64,000 nt of DNA from an uncultured Lachnospiraceae bacterium (lineage in GTDB: Bacteria; Bacillota; Clostridia; Lachnospirales; Lachnospiraceae). The position numbers and the translations under genes were made by a program. The stretch is from contig CACZJF010000012.1 of NCBI GenBank assembly GCA_902781455.1, forward strand, positions 57,640 to 121,639. The letters are read 5' to 3'. The notes beneath the pieces were generated by a model. That model saw only the letters and a program-made list of their open reading frames with translations, had not been told where the DNA came from and searched no databases. Each line of letters opens with the position of its first letter. The first letter of the stretch is position 1. This document shows positions 44,581 through 54,530 of this stretch, one piece after another.

Positions 44581-45705
44581 ATGAAGATAGGAATTATTAC
44601 AATGCAGAGAGTTGTAAACTGTGGCTCCTTTCTGCAAGCCTATGGTCTAAAAAGAATAATAGAGTCATTAGGCCATCAGGTGGTATTTATAGACTACAGA
44701 ATTGAAAAACCAATATGCAACAAGCGAGAAGATTATCAGGAATACAAGAAGTATTGTGTTAAGAACTTGATATTAGATACAGTAAGTAATTGCCCTATTC
44801 TTTTTCGACTACTTCCAGAGGAGGTTCGCTTCTCAACTGTCGATAGGAATAAGTATAAGAACGAGTATAGTTTACAATTGGGATTATCAAAAAAAAAGAA
44901 TTACAATACAATCGTTGACACTGTAGTAATTGGAAGCGACGAAGTTTTTAATTGCTTACAGTTGAATCCTGAAGTTGGGTTTAGTCCTGAGTTATTTGGG
45001 AAAAATAGCAACACAAGTAGACTTATTACCTATGCGGCTTCATTTGGCAATACAACGCTTGATGCAATAATATCTTCTGGGAAGGCAAGCGAGATACAAG
45101 GTTATTTGAAAAGAATGGATGCAATATCTGTCCGTGATGATAATTCATCCTATATAGTAGAAAAACTAACATCACTTAGACCAAAACACCATCTTGATCC
45201 AGTCCTGATTTATGAATTTGGGCAAGATATTTCAGATATAGAATTATCTCAGGACTTCATAATAGTGTATGCATATAGAAGAAGAATCCGAGATGATGAA
45301 GCAAACGCTATTATGAAGTTTGCTAAACAGGAAAAGCTGAAAATTATTTCTATTGGTGGTTATCAGCCATTTTGCGATGAAAACGTGAATCTTTCTCCGT
45401 TTGAAGTGCTGGGTTATTTTAAGAAAGCAAGATATGTGTTTACTGATACATTTCATGGAGTTATTTTTTCTGTGATCTCACATAAACAGTTTGTAGTATT
45501 TGTTAGAGAAGGGCACGGGAAGATTTATGGTAATGCAGAAAAAATCAATGGATTGTTATCAGATTTAGGATTGACGAATAGAGCGGTCCATTCAAATGAT
45601 CAGATTACAAATACTATGAAAGAGGAAATTGATTATTGCGCAGTTGATACAATAATACGAGAGGAAAGGAAAAAAACCATAACGTATCTACGTGAAAATT
45701 TGTGA
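44581..45705 (+). CDS. Polysaccharide pyruvyl transferase family protein, copy A
   Basis: This 374-residue member of PF04230 begins MKIGIITMQRVVNCGSFLQAYGLKRIIESLG and contains VVIGSDEVFN, ITYAASFG, AISVRDDNS, LDPVLIY and FTDTFHGVIFSVI, the family motif set. The family attaches pyruvate ketals to sugars using PEP. The following iron-sulfur protein starts directly after its stop, and the same two-gene pair recurs at 52141-54416. The two copies are clearly diverged, so each may act on its own sugar. Confidence 0.9.
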   Translation: MKIGIITMQRVVNCGSFLQAYGLKRIIESLGHQVVFIDYRIEKPICNKREDYQEYKKYCVKNLILDTVSNCPILFRLLPEEVRFSTVDRNKYKNEYSLQLGLSKKKNYNTIVDTVVIGSDEVFNCLQLNPEVGFSPELFGKNSNTSRLITYAASFGNTTLDAIISSGKASEIQGYLKRMDAISVRDDNSSYIVEKLTSLRPKHHLDPVLIYEFGQDISDIELSQDFIIVYAYRRRIRDDEANAIMKFAKQEKLKIISIGGYQPFCDENVNLSPFEVLGYFKKARYVFTDTFHGVIFSVISHKQFVVFVREGHGKIYGNAEKINGLLSDLGLTNRAVHSNDQITNTMKEEIDYCAVDTIIREERKKTITYLRENL

Positions 45706-46911
45706 ATGTATATGATGAAGCTTTATGAAAAAGAAAAATGTAGTGGATGCGGTACATGTGTAATTGCGTGCCCAACAACTGCAATAACGTTAATAAATGA
45801 TAGGAATGGTTATTCATATCCGCGAATCGATAAGGATAAATGTATTGAATGCGGAAAATGTTTAAGAGTTTGCCATTTTAATGATTTCAATTATTTCGGG
45901 AAAGAGAATATTTGTGCTTATGCTGCTGTGGCAAGAGACAATGAAGTCTTAAAAAAATCTGCTTCTGGTGGGGTATTTGCAACGCTAGCTAAATATATCA
46001 TCAATTTGGGCGGAATTGTATATGGAGCCGCGTGGAATCCAGATTTTACAGTAGAGCATAGGGGAATCGAGAGAATTGATGATATTACATTACTACAAAG
46101 TTCAAAGTATTCACAAAGTAGGGCATATCATGTTTTTCCTGAGATAAGAGAATACTTGGATAAAGGACGGATTGTATTATTTTCTGGAACACCCTGCCAG
46201 ATTTCTGGACTGTATAGCTATCTTAAAAACGACAGAGAAAACTTGTACACAATTGATATTATATGCCATGGCGTTCCCAGCAATAAAATGCTTCAAGATG
46301 ATATAAAATTCTTTGAAAAAAAATATCAAAGACGCGCAAAATCAGTTTCTTTTAGGACAAAAGATAGAGGATGGGGTACATCTGGAAGTATTTGTTTTGA
46401 TGATAAAATAATTGTGTATAGCTCAATATCTTCACCATACTATTATTATTTTTTGAACAATGCGATATTTCGGGATAGTTGTTATAATTGTCGTTTTTCT
46501 AGAGAAAATAGGGTGGGGGATTTAACTATAGGAGATTATTGGGGAATAGAAACTGCTCATCCTGGTTTTAAGATCGATGAAACGAAAGGTGTTTCATGCA
46601 TTTTAGTAAATAGCATTAAGGGAAAAAAGATTCTGGAGAAAAACAAGAATCAGCTATTATATGAAAAATCAACACTACAGATGATTAGAGAAAGAAACCA
46701 TCAATTAGTTTCACCATGCAAAGAACCAACCAATAGAACGACTATACTTGAATTGTTTGCGGCCAATGATTATCAAAAGCTATACAATTATTGGTTAAAA
46801 GAAGCAGGTAAAGACAGAGCAATTGAGGTGTTAAAAAATATAGTACCCAATAAGATAAAAAAACAAGCCAAAATAGTAAAATGGAAAATCAATAGATTTA
46901 AGGCCCGCTAA
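45706..46911 (+). CDS. Coenzyme F420 hydrogenase/dehydrogenase beta-like iron-sulfur protein, copy A
   Basis: The 401-residue protein has an N-terminal 2x[4Fe-4S] ferredoxin domain (CSGCGTCVIACP and CIECGKCLRVC), then the FrhB-type flavin domain with KSASGGVFATLAKYI, LFSGTPCQISGLYSYL and IDIICHGVPSNKML. F420 is not known from these bacteria, so the electron donor is probably ferredoxin or a flavin. Such proteins sit next to pyruvyltransferases in many gut capsule loci; their role is not established. It immediately follows copy A of the pyruvyltransferase. Confidence 0.88.
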   Translation: MYMMKLYEKEKCSGCGTCVIACPTTAITLINDRNGYSYPRIDKDKCIECGKCLRVCHFNDFNYFGKENICAYAAVARDNEVLKKSASGGVFATLAKYIINLGGIVYGAAWNPDFTVEHRGIERIDDITLLQSSKYSQSRAYHVFPEIREYLDKGRIVLFSGTPCQISGLYSYLKNDRENLYTIDIICHGVPSNKMLQDDIKFFEKKYQRRAKSVSFRTKDRGWGTSGSICFDDKIIVYSSISSPYYYYFLNNAIFRDSCYNCRFSRENRVGDLTIGDYWGIETAHPGFKIDETKGVSCILVNSIKGKKILEKNKNQLLYEKSTLQMIRERNHQLVSPCKEPTNRTTILELFAANDYQKLYNYWLKEAGKDRAIEVLKNIVPNKIKKQAKIVKWKINRFKAR

Positions 46912-46991
46912 TAAGTATAGAACTTGTTGATTCGGTTTGTACTCTGAACACGAAGCTAGAGACATAATAGTCCCAATAGAGGAGATAATCG

Positions 46992-47207
46992 GTGAGGATT
47001 GCAGTTATTTCGACGGTAAGATTTGGCCGGACAGGAATTGGAATGGTAATTAATAATATATATAATACTGACGCATTTGATGAAGATATTATATATTTTT
47101 ATATTCCTGATAATTCCGATAAGTCTTTAGTACAAGAACTGCAAGATAATAATAAAAATGTGGTATTCTACGCTTCCAGTCTAAGGAGAAGACTCATTGG
47201 GGAGTGA
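46992..47207 (+). pseudogene. 5' fragment of a GT4 glycosyltransferase
   Basis: This 71-residue frame (GTG start, GAGGAGA upstream) reads MRIAVISTVRFGRTGIGMVINNIYNTDAF..., clearly related to the first ~70 residues of the intact transferase that starts at 47234 (MNILVISTVSYRANGIANVIRNLYVNDTF). It then stops. It is not an identical copy, so it is probably the head of a replaced paralogue. Confidence 0.75.
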
Positions 47208-47233
47208 AGCACATGTGAATAGGGGTAAGATCG

Positions 47234-48343
47234 ATGAATATTCTTGTAATATCCACCGTTAGTTATAGGGCTAATGGAATTGCTAATGTAATAAGAAATT
47301 TATATGTTAACGATACTTTTCATAATGAGAATATGTTCTTCTTGTTCCCATTGGATAATGATGAGTCAATGATTAGCGATTTAAAAAATAGTGGATATAA
47401 AGTGTTTGAGTTTCCAAGAAATAAAAAAAACACTATACAATATTTCTGCCAGGTTTATCATATGGTTAAATCTAACCATATTCAGATTGTACATATTCAT
47501 GGGAATAGCCACTCTGTTACAATTGAATTGTTAGCATCATTTCTCGCGGGATGCAAAATTAGAATTTGTCATTCACATAATACTACTTGTACACATAAAG
47601 CAATCCATAGATTGCTAACTCCTGCTTTCGGATTACTATGTACAGACAGATTTGCATGCGGAGAAGAAGCGGGACGATGGATGTATGGTAATAAAGAGTT
47701 TCGCGTAGTAAAGAATGGGATTGACACAGAACGGTTCAGATACAGAGAAAATGACAGAGAACGAGTGCGCTTTCAGTATAAGATTGGTGAAGACGAGTTC
47801 ATAATTGGGCACATAGGAAATCTAAATAGACAGAAGAACCAGGCATTTCTTATTGAATTAATAGCAGACATCAACTTGAATAGAGCTTGTAAATGCCTAT
47901 TGGTTGGAGAGGGTGAAAACAAAGATGATTTGGAAAAAATGGTTAAGGATCTTGGCCTTGAAGAGAAAGTGTTCTTCTGTGGTACTACAAAGGATGTTCC
48001 TGCGTACCTAAGTGCGATAGATGTAATTGTTATGCCGTCTCTATATGAAGGTTTACCATTATCTTTGATTGAGGCCCAAGCAAGTGGTTTAGACTGTGTT
48101 GTTTCTGGGGTGATAACTAAGGAAGTAAACTTGACGGGAAAAGTATATTACGTAAATAATTTAAACAGTAAGGAAGATTGGCTTAAAGAAATTGAAGGTA
48201 AGGACATTAAGAAAGATAGAAATAAATATTCACAGAATGCAATCAACATAATTCGATCTTCAGGGTATGATATTAAAGCTGAAGTTCAAGAATTATATGA
48301 GTATTATAAGGACAAAGTAAGAAGTAAGCCTATAGGTGGATGA
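47234..48343 (+). CDS. Glycosyltransferase family 4
   Basis: The 369-residue GT-B enzyme would add a sugar to the lipid-linked repeat unit. The N-terminal acceptor domain has HIHGNSHSVTIELLASFLAGCKIRICHSHNT; the C-terminal donor domain has FIIGHIGNLNRQKNQAFLIELIADI, LLVGEGENKDDLEKM, FCGTTKDVPAYLSAIDVIVMPSLYEGLPLSLIEAQASGL with the E-x7-E motif. GGGGTAAG precedes the start, and the Wzy-like gene follows 3 bases after the stop. Confidence 0.93.
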   Translation: MNILVISTVSYRANGIANVIRNLYVNDTFHNENMFFLFPLDNDESMISDLKNSGYKVFEFPRNKKNTIQYFCQVYHMVKSNHIQIVHIHGNSHSVTIELLASFLAGCKIRICHSHNTTCTHKAIHRLLTPAFGLLCTDRFACGEEAGRWMYGNKEFRVVKNGIDTERFRYRENDRERVRFQYKIGEDEFIIGHIGNLNRQKNQAFLIELIADINLNRACKCLLVGEGENKDDLEKMVKDLGLEEKVFFCGTTKDVPAYLSAIDVIVMPSLYEGLPLSLIEAQASGLDCVVSGVITKEVNLTGKVYYVNNLNSKEDWLKEIEGKDIKKDRNKYSQNAINIIRSSGYDIKAEVQELYEYYKDKVRSKPIGG

Positions 48344-48346
48344 TAA

Positions 48347-49600
48347 ATGAATAGAAAACTAGTCTTAAAATTTGATAAAGAGCTTCTTTTATTTCTAACT
48401 ATAGTTTACTATACTAGCAAACTTCTATGGGATAATCTTGTTCCATATGTGTTTACGTTTGGTTTTATAGGCATTTGTTTGTTATTCACATTAAAGTATA
48501 TTCGAAGAATAAGAGCGACTAGCGACCTTTTGATTCTATTATATATGTTGGTGTTCTCCCTGTATATCGTTATCAATGCTGTATTTAAAGACGATTCGAC
48601 ACAATTGGTGAGGGCAATATATGAATATATTGTATATGCATTACCCTTTTTTTTGGTTCTTTATTGTCTACCAAGCGTAAATGTAAAAAGCTTATGTGAG
48701 AAAACAGAAAAATGGGGAGTGATTATTGCCTTATTATCATGGTACGAATATATCACACGAACACATCTTCTTAATATTCATAGTAGTAGCGGGATCCTAT
48801 ATGGCGGCGATTATGCATTTCGGGCAACAGTGTTTGCGAGGTCAGCTCTTGCACAGGGAGTGATAGTAGGCTTTTTTTCGATAGTTGCTTTTTCACTGTT
48901 TATTTATTATAGAAGAAGGACGCATTTATTTTTATCTATCTTCTTCTATATATCAATACTTACAACATCTTCTAGGGGACCACTAGTTTCGACTACTGTA
49001 GCCTTGGCTGCAATTTATATAATAAAGATTAGTATTATTGATAAAAGTTCGTGGAAAAAAATTTTGTCATCGATACTTATAATTGCAATTTTCTTATTAG
49101 TATATTATATTCTCACGTCTGATTTTCGGACAAGCAATGAAACCATTAATTATTTTCTGCTGAGAATAAGAAATATTATAAACTGGAATAGTGATGCTGG
49201 TAATTTAGGCCGAATAAGCAGATGGCGATGGTCAATCACTCTTTTTGAGAGTAATCCATGGTTTGGAATTGGTCCGTCAAAAACAGGATCCTGGGGTGCT
49301 GCTTCTTTGGGAGTAACGGAAAGCGGAATATTAAAAAGACTATGTGAACTGGGGATAATAGGTTTTACCATGCATTATGCATTTGTTATAGTTATCGTAG
49401 TTTCGGGTTTGAAGTCTATGCGTATGCATGATGAAAGTGCATACGTGAATCCATTGTTATATTTTGGGTCGATTTTCTTAATCTTAACGAACGATTTTAT
49501 TCTCCAGTCAACAGAAGAGCCTTCAGTATGCTTCATTATGTGGTTTGCATTAGCTGGTATAGTTTATATTAGGGATAGAATACGGAATGAGAATGAATAA
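48347..49600 (+). CDS. O-antigen polymerase/ligase-like protein (Wzy type)
   Basis: The 417-residue protein has about ten to eleven membrane segments and a long extracytoplasmic loop. The family region RISRWRWSITLFESNPWFGIGPSKTGSW, followed by hydrophobic segments, is typical of Wzy polymerases that join repeat units. Its stop overlaps the flippase start by 14 bases. Low general sequence conservation is usual for this family; the topology and neighbours support the call. Confidence 0.85.
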   Translation: MNRKLVLKFDKELLLFLTIVYYTSKLLWDNLVPYVFTFGFIGICLLFTLKYIRRIRATSDLLILLYMLVFSLYIVINAVFKDDSTQLVRAIYEYIVYALPFFLVLYCLPSVNVKSLCEKTEKWGVIIALLSWYEYITRTHLLNIHSSSGILYGGDYAFRATVFARSALAQGVIVGFFSIVAFSLFIYYRRRTHLFLSIFFYISILTTSSRGPLVSTTVALAAIYIIKISIIDKSSWKKILSSILIIAIFLLVYYILTSDFRTSNETINYFLLRIRNIINWNSDAGNLGRISRWRWSITLFESNPWFGIGPSKTGSWGAASLGVTESGILKRLCELGIIGFTMHYAFVIVIVVSGLKSMRMHDESAYVNPLLYFGSIFLILTNDFILQSTEEPSVCFIMWFALAGIVYIRDRIRNENE

Positions 49601-51038
49601 CCAAAAACCATTAGGTTTGAATGCTGTATTGAATGCCATCAAGAGCAGTTTATCCATTTTGTTTCCTCTAATCATTTATCCATATGTATTTCATGTATTA
49701 CATAGCGAAAACATAGGAAAAGTCAATTTTGCATCTTCAATAGTTAGTTATTTTTCGATGTTTGCCATGCTTGGAGTAACACAATATGCAGTCAGAGAGG
49801 GAGCAAAAATCAGAAATAATAAGGATGAAATCAATAAACTAACTAGTGAGATATTTACAATAAATGTTATATCTACGATAGTTTCTTATGTCCTTCTTGC
49901 TGTTTGTATTATATCGATAAGCAAGTTACATTTGTATTCTGAACTGATCTTGATATGTAGCATTTCGATTGCATTTAATACACTTGGAATAGAGTGGGTA
50001 AATACAATATACGAAGATTATCTATACATTACTATTAGAAGTATAATTATTAACATTATATCATTGGTGTTTATATTCATATTTGTAAAAAGTGAAGACG
50101 ATTTATATATTTATGCTTTTCTGTCGATACTTGGAAGTGTCATTACTGGCATTGTAAATTGGAGATATTGCCGAAGATATATTCGATTAAAACTAACAAA
50201 ATCGATCAATTTTAAGAGGCATTTTAAACCCATATCAATCCTGTTTGCAAATGCGTTAGCAACAAACATTTATGTCAATTCCGATATTACCATGATAGGA
50301 TGGTTTTGTGGAGATTATAATGTTGGGATTTATGTTTTAGCTGTAAAGGTTTATTCGGTAATTAAAAATATTATGGCGGCATTGTATGCCGTTACAGTTC
50401 CAAGAATTTCATATTATTTTGGAGCGGGAGATAATGAAAAGGTTATGGAGTTGTATTCTAACCTTATAAGTTCCATTTTGCTTATCCTTTTACCCGCGAG
50501 TGCGGGGATCATTTCTGTAGCTCCAGAAATAATTATGTTTATAGGAGGAAATGAGTATATTGAATCTATTGTTCCACTTAGAATTCTGGGGATTAGCTTA
50601 ATTGGCGCAATATTTGCCGGCTTGCTTACATATTGCTTGAATATTCCTTTGGGGCGTGAAATGATAAACTTTCAGGCAACAATAATTAGTGCATTATTGA
50701 ACATTGGATTGAACTTTGTTTTAATAGAATTATTAAGTCAGAATGGGGCAGCCATTACTACAGCAATATCTGAATTCAGCGTTTTTTTCTACTGCCTCTT
50801 TAGAAGCAGAAATGAGATTAAACTATATGTTGACATAAAACGAGTGATACATTACTTGCTACAGTCTGTAGCGGGGGTGATAGTTGTAATTACTGTTACG
50901 ATATGTACTCACCACATTCTTGGAGTTTCCTTTGTTAGCTTCACTATTATCGTAATGTCAAGCGTAATAGTTTATGGAGTATTATTAATTTTAGTTAAGA
51001 ATAGTTTTGTACTTGCATTACTAAAATGGAACAAATAA
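49587..51038 (+). CDS. Polysaccharide flippase (Wzx, MATE-like)
   Basis: The 483-residue protein has about fourteen membrane segments. It opens with LNAVLNAIKSSLSILFPLIIYPYVFHVLHSENIGKVNFASSIVSYF, a hallmark of Wzx/RfbX flippases that carry undecaprenyl-linked units outward. It overlaps the polymerase gene. ATG 49593 is two codons after the chosen start. The 180 bases downstream hold no gene. Confidence 0.92.
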   Translation: MRMNNQKPLGLNAVLNAIKSSLSILFPLIIYPYVFHVLHSENIGKVNFASSIVSYFSMFAMLGVTQYAVREGAKIRNNKDEINKLTSEIFTINVISTIVSYVLLAVCIISISKLHLYSELILICSISIAFNTLGIEWVNTIYEDYLYITIRSIIINIISLVFIFIFVKSEDDLYIYAFLSILGSVITGIVNWRYCRRYIRLKLTKSINFKRHFKPISILFANALATNIYVNSDITMIGWFCGDYNVGIYVLAVKVYSVIKNIMAALYAVTVPRISYYFGAGDNEKVMELYSNLISSILLILLPASAGIISVAPEIIMFIGGNEYIESIVPLRILGISLIGAIFAGLLTYCLNIPLGREMINFQATIISALLNIGLNFVLIELLSQNGAAITTAISEFSVFFYCLFRSRNEIKLYVDIKRVIHYLLQSVAGVIVVITVTICTHHILGVSFVSFTIIVMSSVIVYGVLLILVKNSFVLALLKWNK

Positions 51039-51217
51039 CAGCGGGAGATATGTATTACATATTGAAGCTGAACTTATAGGAATTATTGGATTAACTGTAT
51101 AGAATCTAATATGCTCTACGTATGATTGAAATGCTTTATTCGGCAAATAATGGGACAAAAATATAGCTTTACTTGTTTTATAGTATAATATATTTCGATG
51201 ATGCCAGGAAGGTTTGT

Positions 51218-52123
51218 ATGGTTATATCAGTTGTTATGACTACATATAATGGAGAAGAATATGTTACTACTCAACTTGATTCTTTGTTGAAGCAAACAAA
51301 ATCAGCAGATGAGATTTTAATATTTGATGATGGTTCGACAGATTCTACTGTAGAGACTGTCAGAAAGTATATTGAGGATTACCATTTGGATCACTGGAAG
51401 CTGATTGTTAACAAGATCAATAAAGGGTGGAGAAGAAACTTCTTTGAGGGTATATGTAAAGCAAAAGGGGACATTATCTTCCCTTGTGATCAGGATGATA
51501 TTTGGGAAGTAAACAAGCTGGAACTAATGGAAAAAGTAATGCGGGAGCATACTAACATAGAGGTTCTTGTTTCAAATTATAGAATTTATGATACAGATAA
51601 GATAATTCCTTGTAGGAATGATGGCCGAATTATGCAGATAAAGCTAAATGGTAATATTTTTTTCGTTCCATATCCAGGATGTACATTTTGTATTAGAAAG
51701 TCATTTGTTGATGATATTAAAAAGTATTGGAATGATTCTTTTCCGCATGATGCTTTTTTCTGGCGTTTTGCATTGCTTAGAAAAACGTTGTTTAGCTTGA
51801 ATATAAATTTGATCGATTGGAGAATTCATAACGATAGCTCGTTTTCTGTTGAAAAAACCCTAAATAAGAATGTCGATAAGAAGCTAAAATGGATCGAGTA
51901 TGCTGAAGTCGCGATTGCGTCTTTACAGGATTACCTAAATGAGAACGATATCAACGATGATAATTTATATAATGTATTAGATAGGAATAAAGAATGGCTA
52001 GATTTACGTAAACGCCTATTTACATATAAAGATGTTAAAACATGGTTTCGCATGTTCAGGTATTTAAAATACTATCCAAAAAGAAGACAATACATATACG
52101 ATTTTTATTATATGATCAAATGA
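51218..52123 (+). CDS. Glycosyltransferase family 2 (rhamnosyl/galactosyl-like)
   Basis: The 301-residue GT-A enzyme starts MVISVVMTTYNGEEYVTTQLDSLLKQTKSADEILIFDDGSTDSTVE and contains IIFPCDQDDIWE, the metal-binding region of the WsaF/RgpB-like GT2 group. Several members of this group transfer rhamnose, which would fit the rfb genes downstream. ATG 51218 has GGAAGG upstream; an in-frame TTG at 51173 was rejected. A second pyruvyltransferase follows. Confidence 0.88.
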   Translation: MVISVVMTTYNGEEYVTTQLDSLLKQTKSADEILIFDDGSTDSTVETVRKYIEDYHLDHWKLIVNKINKGWRRNFFEGICKAKGDIIFPCDQDDIWEVNKLELMEKVMREHTNIEVLVSNYRIYDTDKIIPCRNDGRIMQIKLNGNIFFVPYPGCTFCIRKSFVDDIKKYWNDSFPHDAFFWRFALLRKTLFSLNINLIDWRIHNDSSFSVEKTLNKNVDKKLKWIEYAEVAIASLQDYLNENDINDDNLYNVLDRNKEWLDLRKRLFTYKDVKTWFRMFRYLKYYPKRRQYIYDFYYMIK

Positions 52124-52140
52124 GAATGGTTGGAGTGTGT

Positions 52141-53277
52141 ATGTACATGAAAAAATTTGCTGGAATTACTTGGTGGAAAGGGAATTATGGGTCTATCCTT
52201 CAAGCATATGCTCTTGGAAAGACGATTGATAAAATGGGAATAGTTGATTTTGAATTTCTACAGCAATTCAAGAAAAACGCCCTTACAATTAGTTCATTAT
52301 TTTCATATATCAATCACAATGGATTATCTTCTGCTATTCAACATGTAAAGTACAAATATGGAAACCGCAAGTTGCGCGAAAGAGTACGTAAATGCAATAA
52401 TTTTATTGATGAGTATATAAAGATATCAAACAAAGTATATAACACAGATGATGCAATGAGCATTGAAGCAGATTATGATGGCTTTGTTTGTGGTAGTGAC
52501 CAAATATGGAATCCGGCCTTTTCTAATTGCACAAGTATCTATTGGCTGAATTTTTCGAATAGTAAAGAAAAAGTGGCCTATGCACCAAGTATAGGAATAA
52601 CAACAGCCTCGCCGGAAACTAAAAATGACATAAGAAATGCCTTAAATAGCTTTAAGGCCATATCTTGTAGAGAAAGTACAGGTAGTAGTTTTTTAAATAG
52701 TGTATTAGGAGAAAATAGATGCGTTACAGTTTTAGATCCAACTTTGTTACTGGACAGAAATGAATGGGACATGCTATTACATGACAATTCTATCAAGGAA
52801 AAGTATGTGTTTTCATATGTTCTGAGAGGAACCGATCAGCAAAGATTGTTGATAAAGAGATTTGCTGAAAGAAACAATCTTAAATTGGTGACAATACCAC
52901 TTCTAGAAGCAGAGTATCATAGTAAGATTGATTGTAAGTACGCTGATTATAATATTATAGATGCATCACCTATAGATTTTATTGCATTGATTAAAGGCGC
53001 TGAGTATGTCTTTACGGATTCATTTCATTGTATGATATTTAGCTGTATCTATCATCGTCCCTTCTTTTCTTTATACAAAACAGGGAAAAATCAGATGCTT
53101 AGAATTGAAGATTTTCAAGAATGGCTCTGTATTGGTAACAGAGTCGTTGAAAACTATGAAGATATTGAAAATATGCAAAAGATGGATATGAGTAATGCTT
53201 GGGAACTTTTTGACTTTAGAATCAAAGAAGAGAGAAAAAAATCAGTGAGTTATTTGTATGAAGCGCTTAAAAATTGA
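52141..53277 (+). CDS. Polysaccharide pyruvyl transferase family protein, copy B
   Basis: The 378-residue protein shows the same motifs as copy A: WWKGNYGSILQAYALGKTIDKMG, FVCGSDQIWNP, VAYAPSIG, ISCRESTG, VLDPTLLLD and FTDSFHCMIFSCI. It would add a pyruvate ketal to a sugar. GGAG lies 6 bases upstream of ATG 52141; the frame continues upstream into the GT2 gene but without family sequence. The iron-sulfur partner copy B follows at once. Confidence 0.9.
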   Translation: MYMKKFAGITWWKGNYGSILQAYALGKTIDKMGIVDFEFLQQFKKNALTISSLFSYINHNGLSSAIQHVKYKYGNRKLRERVRKCNNFIDEYIKISNKVYNTDDAMSIEADYDGFVCGSDQIWNPAFSNCTSIYWLNFSNSKEKVAYAPSIGITTASPETKNDIRNALNSFKAISCRESTGSSFLNSVLGENRCVTVLDPTLLLDRNEWDMLLHDNSIKEKYVFSYVLRGTDQQRLLIKRFAERNNLKLVTIPLLEAEYHSKIDCKYADYNIIDASPIDFIALIKGAEYVFTDSFHCMIFSCIYHRPFFSLYKTGKNQMLRIEDFQEWLCIGNRVVENYEDIENMQKMDMSNAWELFDFRIKEERKKSVSYLYEALKN

Positions 53278-53300
53278 AACTAACGCGGAGAGTTTTAAGT

Positions 53301-54416
53301 ATGAAAACAGTGTGTCCAATAAATGCTTGCAATGCTTGTGGTGCGTGTTCGGAGATTTGTCCTAAAAAGTGTATTAGACTAACTCAGGATTACTTCGTAT
53401 CAAATGCGTACATAGATATCAGTAAATGCATATCTTGTAAGAAATGTGAATCCGTATGCCCAAAACTGAGTATTAAGGATTTCAGTTCCCCTGTAGAATG
53501 GTTACAGGGTTGGGCTGATGAACCAATTAGAAGAAAATCAGCTTCTGGTGGGATTGCGTCTGCTATTATGTATAGTTTTATCAGAAATGGCGGGTACGTC
53601 GCGGCATGTCGATTCCTTAATGGAAATTTTACTTTTGAGCTATCAAATAATGCTGAATCAATTCGATATTTTTCAGGATCAAAATATGTGAAGAGTAATG
53701 CGCAAAATGTTTATGAAGTAGTTAAAAAGACATTGAAAAATGCTCCTGTATTATTTATTGGATTGCCTTGTCAGGTAGCAGCGGTTAAAAACTATTGTTC
53801 AAATCATGAAAATCTTTATACGGTAGATTTAATATGTCACGGTACACCGAGTCATAAACTATTGGAAAAGTACTTAAGGGAACAACATTATGATTTATAT
53901 AGCATTAGCGATATCATCTTTAGAAGCAAAGGATTGGATGACTGCAAATATAAAAAAATTGCTAAGAGCGTAGATGAATATATGCTCGCATTTCTATATG
54001 GTGCAAGTTATACAGATAACTGTTACAATTGTTCATTTGCTAATTTGAGTAGGATATCTGATGTTACGCTTGGAGATTCATGGGGATCCAATTATACGGA
54101 GGAAATAAAACATGGAATCTCTCTAATCCTAATACAAAACCCAAAAGGGAAAAAACTGATATCAGACACAGGCATAGATTATAAGTTAGTAGATTCTACG
54201 GTTGCAATAGAACATAATCAACAGTTAAATCATCCAGTTTTGAAAACTAAAGAACATGAAAGATTTGTCAACGCAATTGAAGGTAATAAATCATTTTCAG
54301 CTGCCACATTTAAGTCAATTTCAAAAGCTGTGATAATTCAAAAAATAAAAACAATAAAAAACACTGTTCTTTGCAGAAAGGATAGTAATCATTTTGGCAT
54401 ACGAATACTGCCATAA
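53301..54416 (+). CDS. Coenzyme F420 hydrogenase/dehydrogenase beta-like iron-sulfur protein, copy B
   Basis: The 371-residue protein repeats the architecture of copy A: CNACGACSEICP and CISCKKCESVCP clusters, then RRKSASGGIASAIMYS, LFIGLPCQVAAVKNY and VDLICHGTPSHKLLEKYL. ATG 53301 was preferred over TTG 53274 because GGAGA lies upstream and the ferredoxin domain begins there. Its pairing with a pyruvyltransferase for the second time in one locus is strong evidence that the two products work together. Confidence 0.88.
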   Translation: MKTVCPINACNACGACSEICPKKCIRLTQDYFVSNAYIDISKCISCKKCESVCPKLSIKDFSSPVEWLQGWADEPIRRKSASGGIASAIMYSFIRNGGYVAACRFLNGNFTFELSNNAESIRYFSGSKYVKSNAQNVYEVVKKTLKNAPVLFIGLPCQVAAVKNYCSNHENLYTVDLICHGTPSHKLLEKYLREQHYDLYSISDIIFRSKGLDDCKYKKIAKSVDEYMLAFLYGASYTDNCYNCSFANLSRISDVTLGDSWGSNYTEEIKHGISLILIQNPKGKKLISDTGIDYKLVDSTVAIEHNQQLNHPVLKTKEHERFVNAIEGNKSFSAATFKSISKAVIIQKIKTIKNTVLCRKDSNHFGIRILP

Positions 54417-54530
54417 TGATATTTGGGTTTCTTAACTATAGGGATGGAAATCTATACTAATCAACGAACTCAGATAAAAAAACATTTTTCAGTAATTAAT
54501 GATTTGAATTTCTAAAGGATGCTGAAAACT

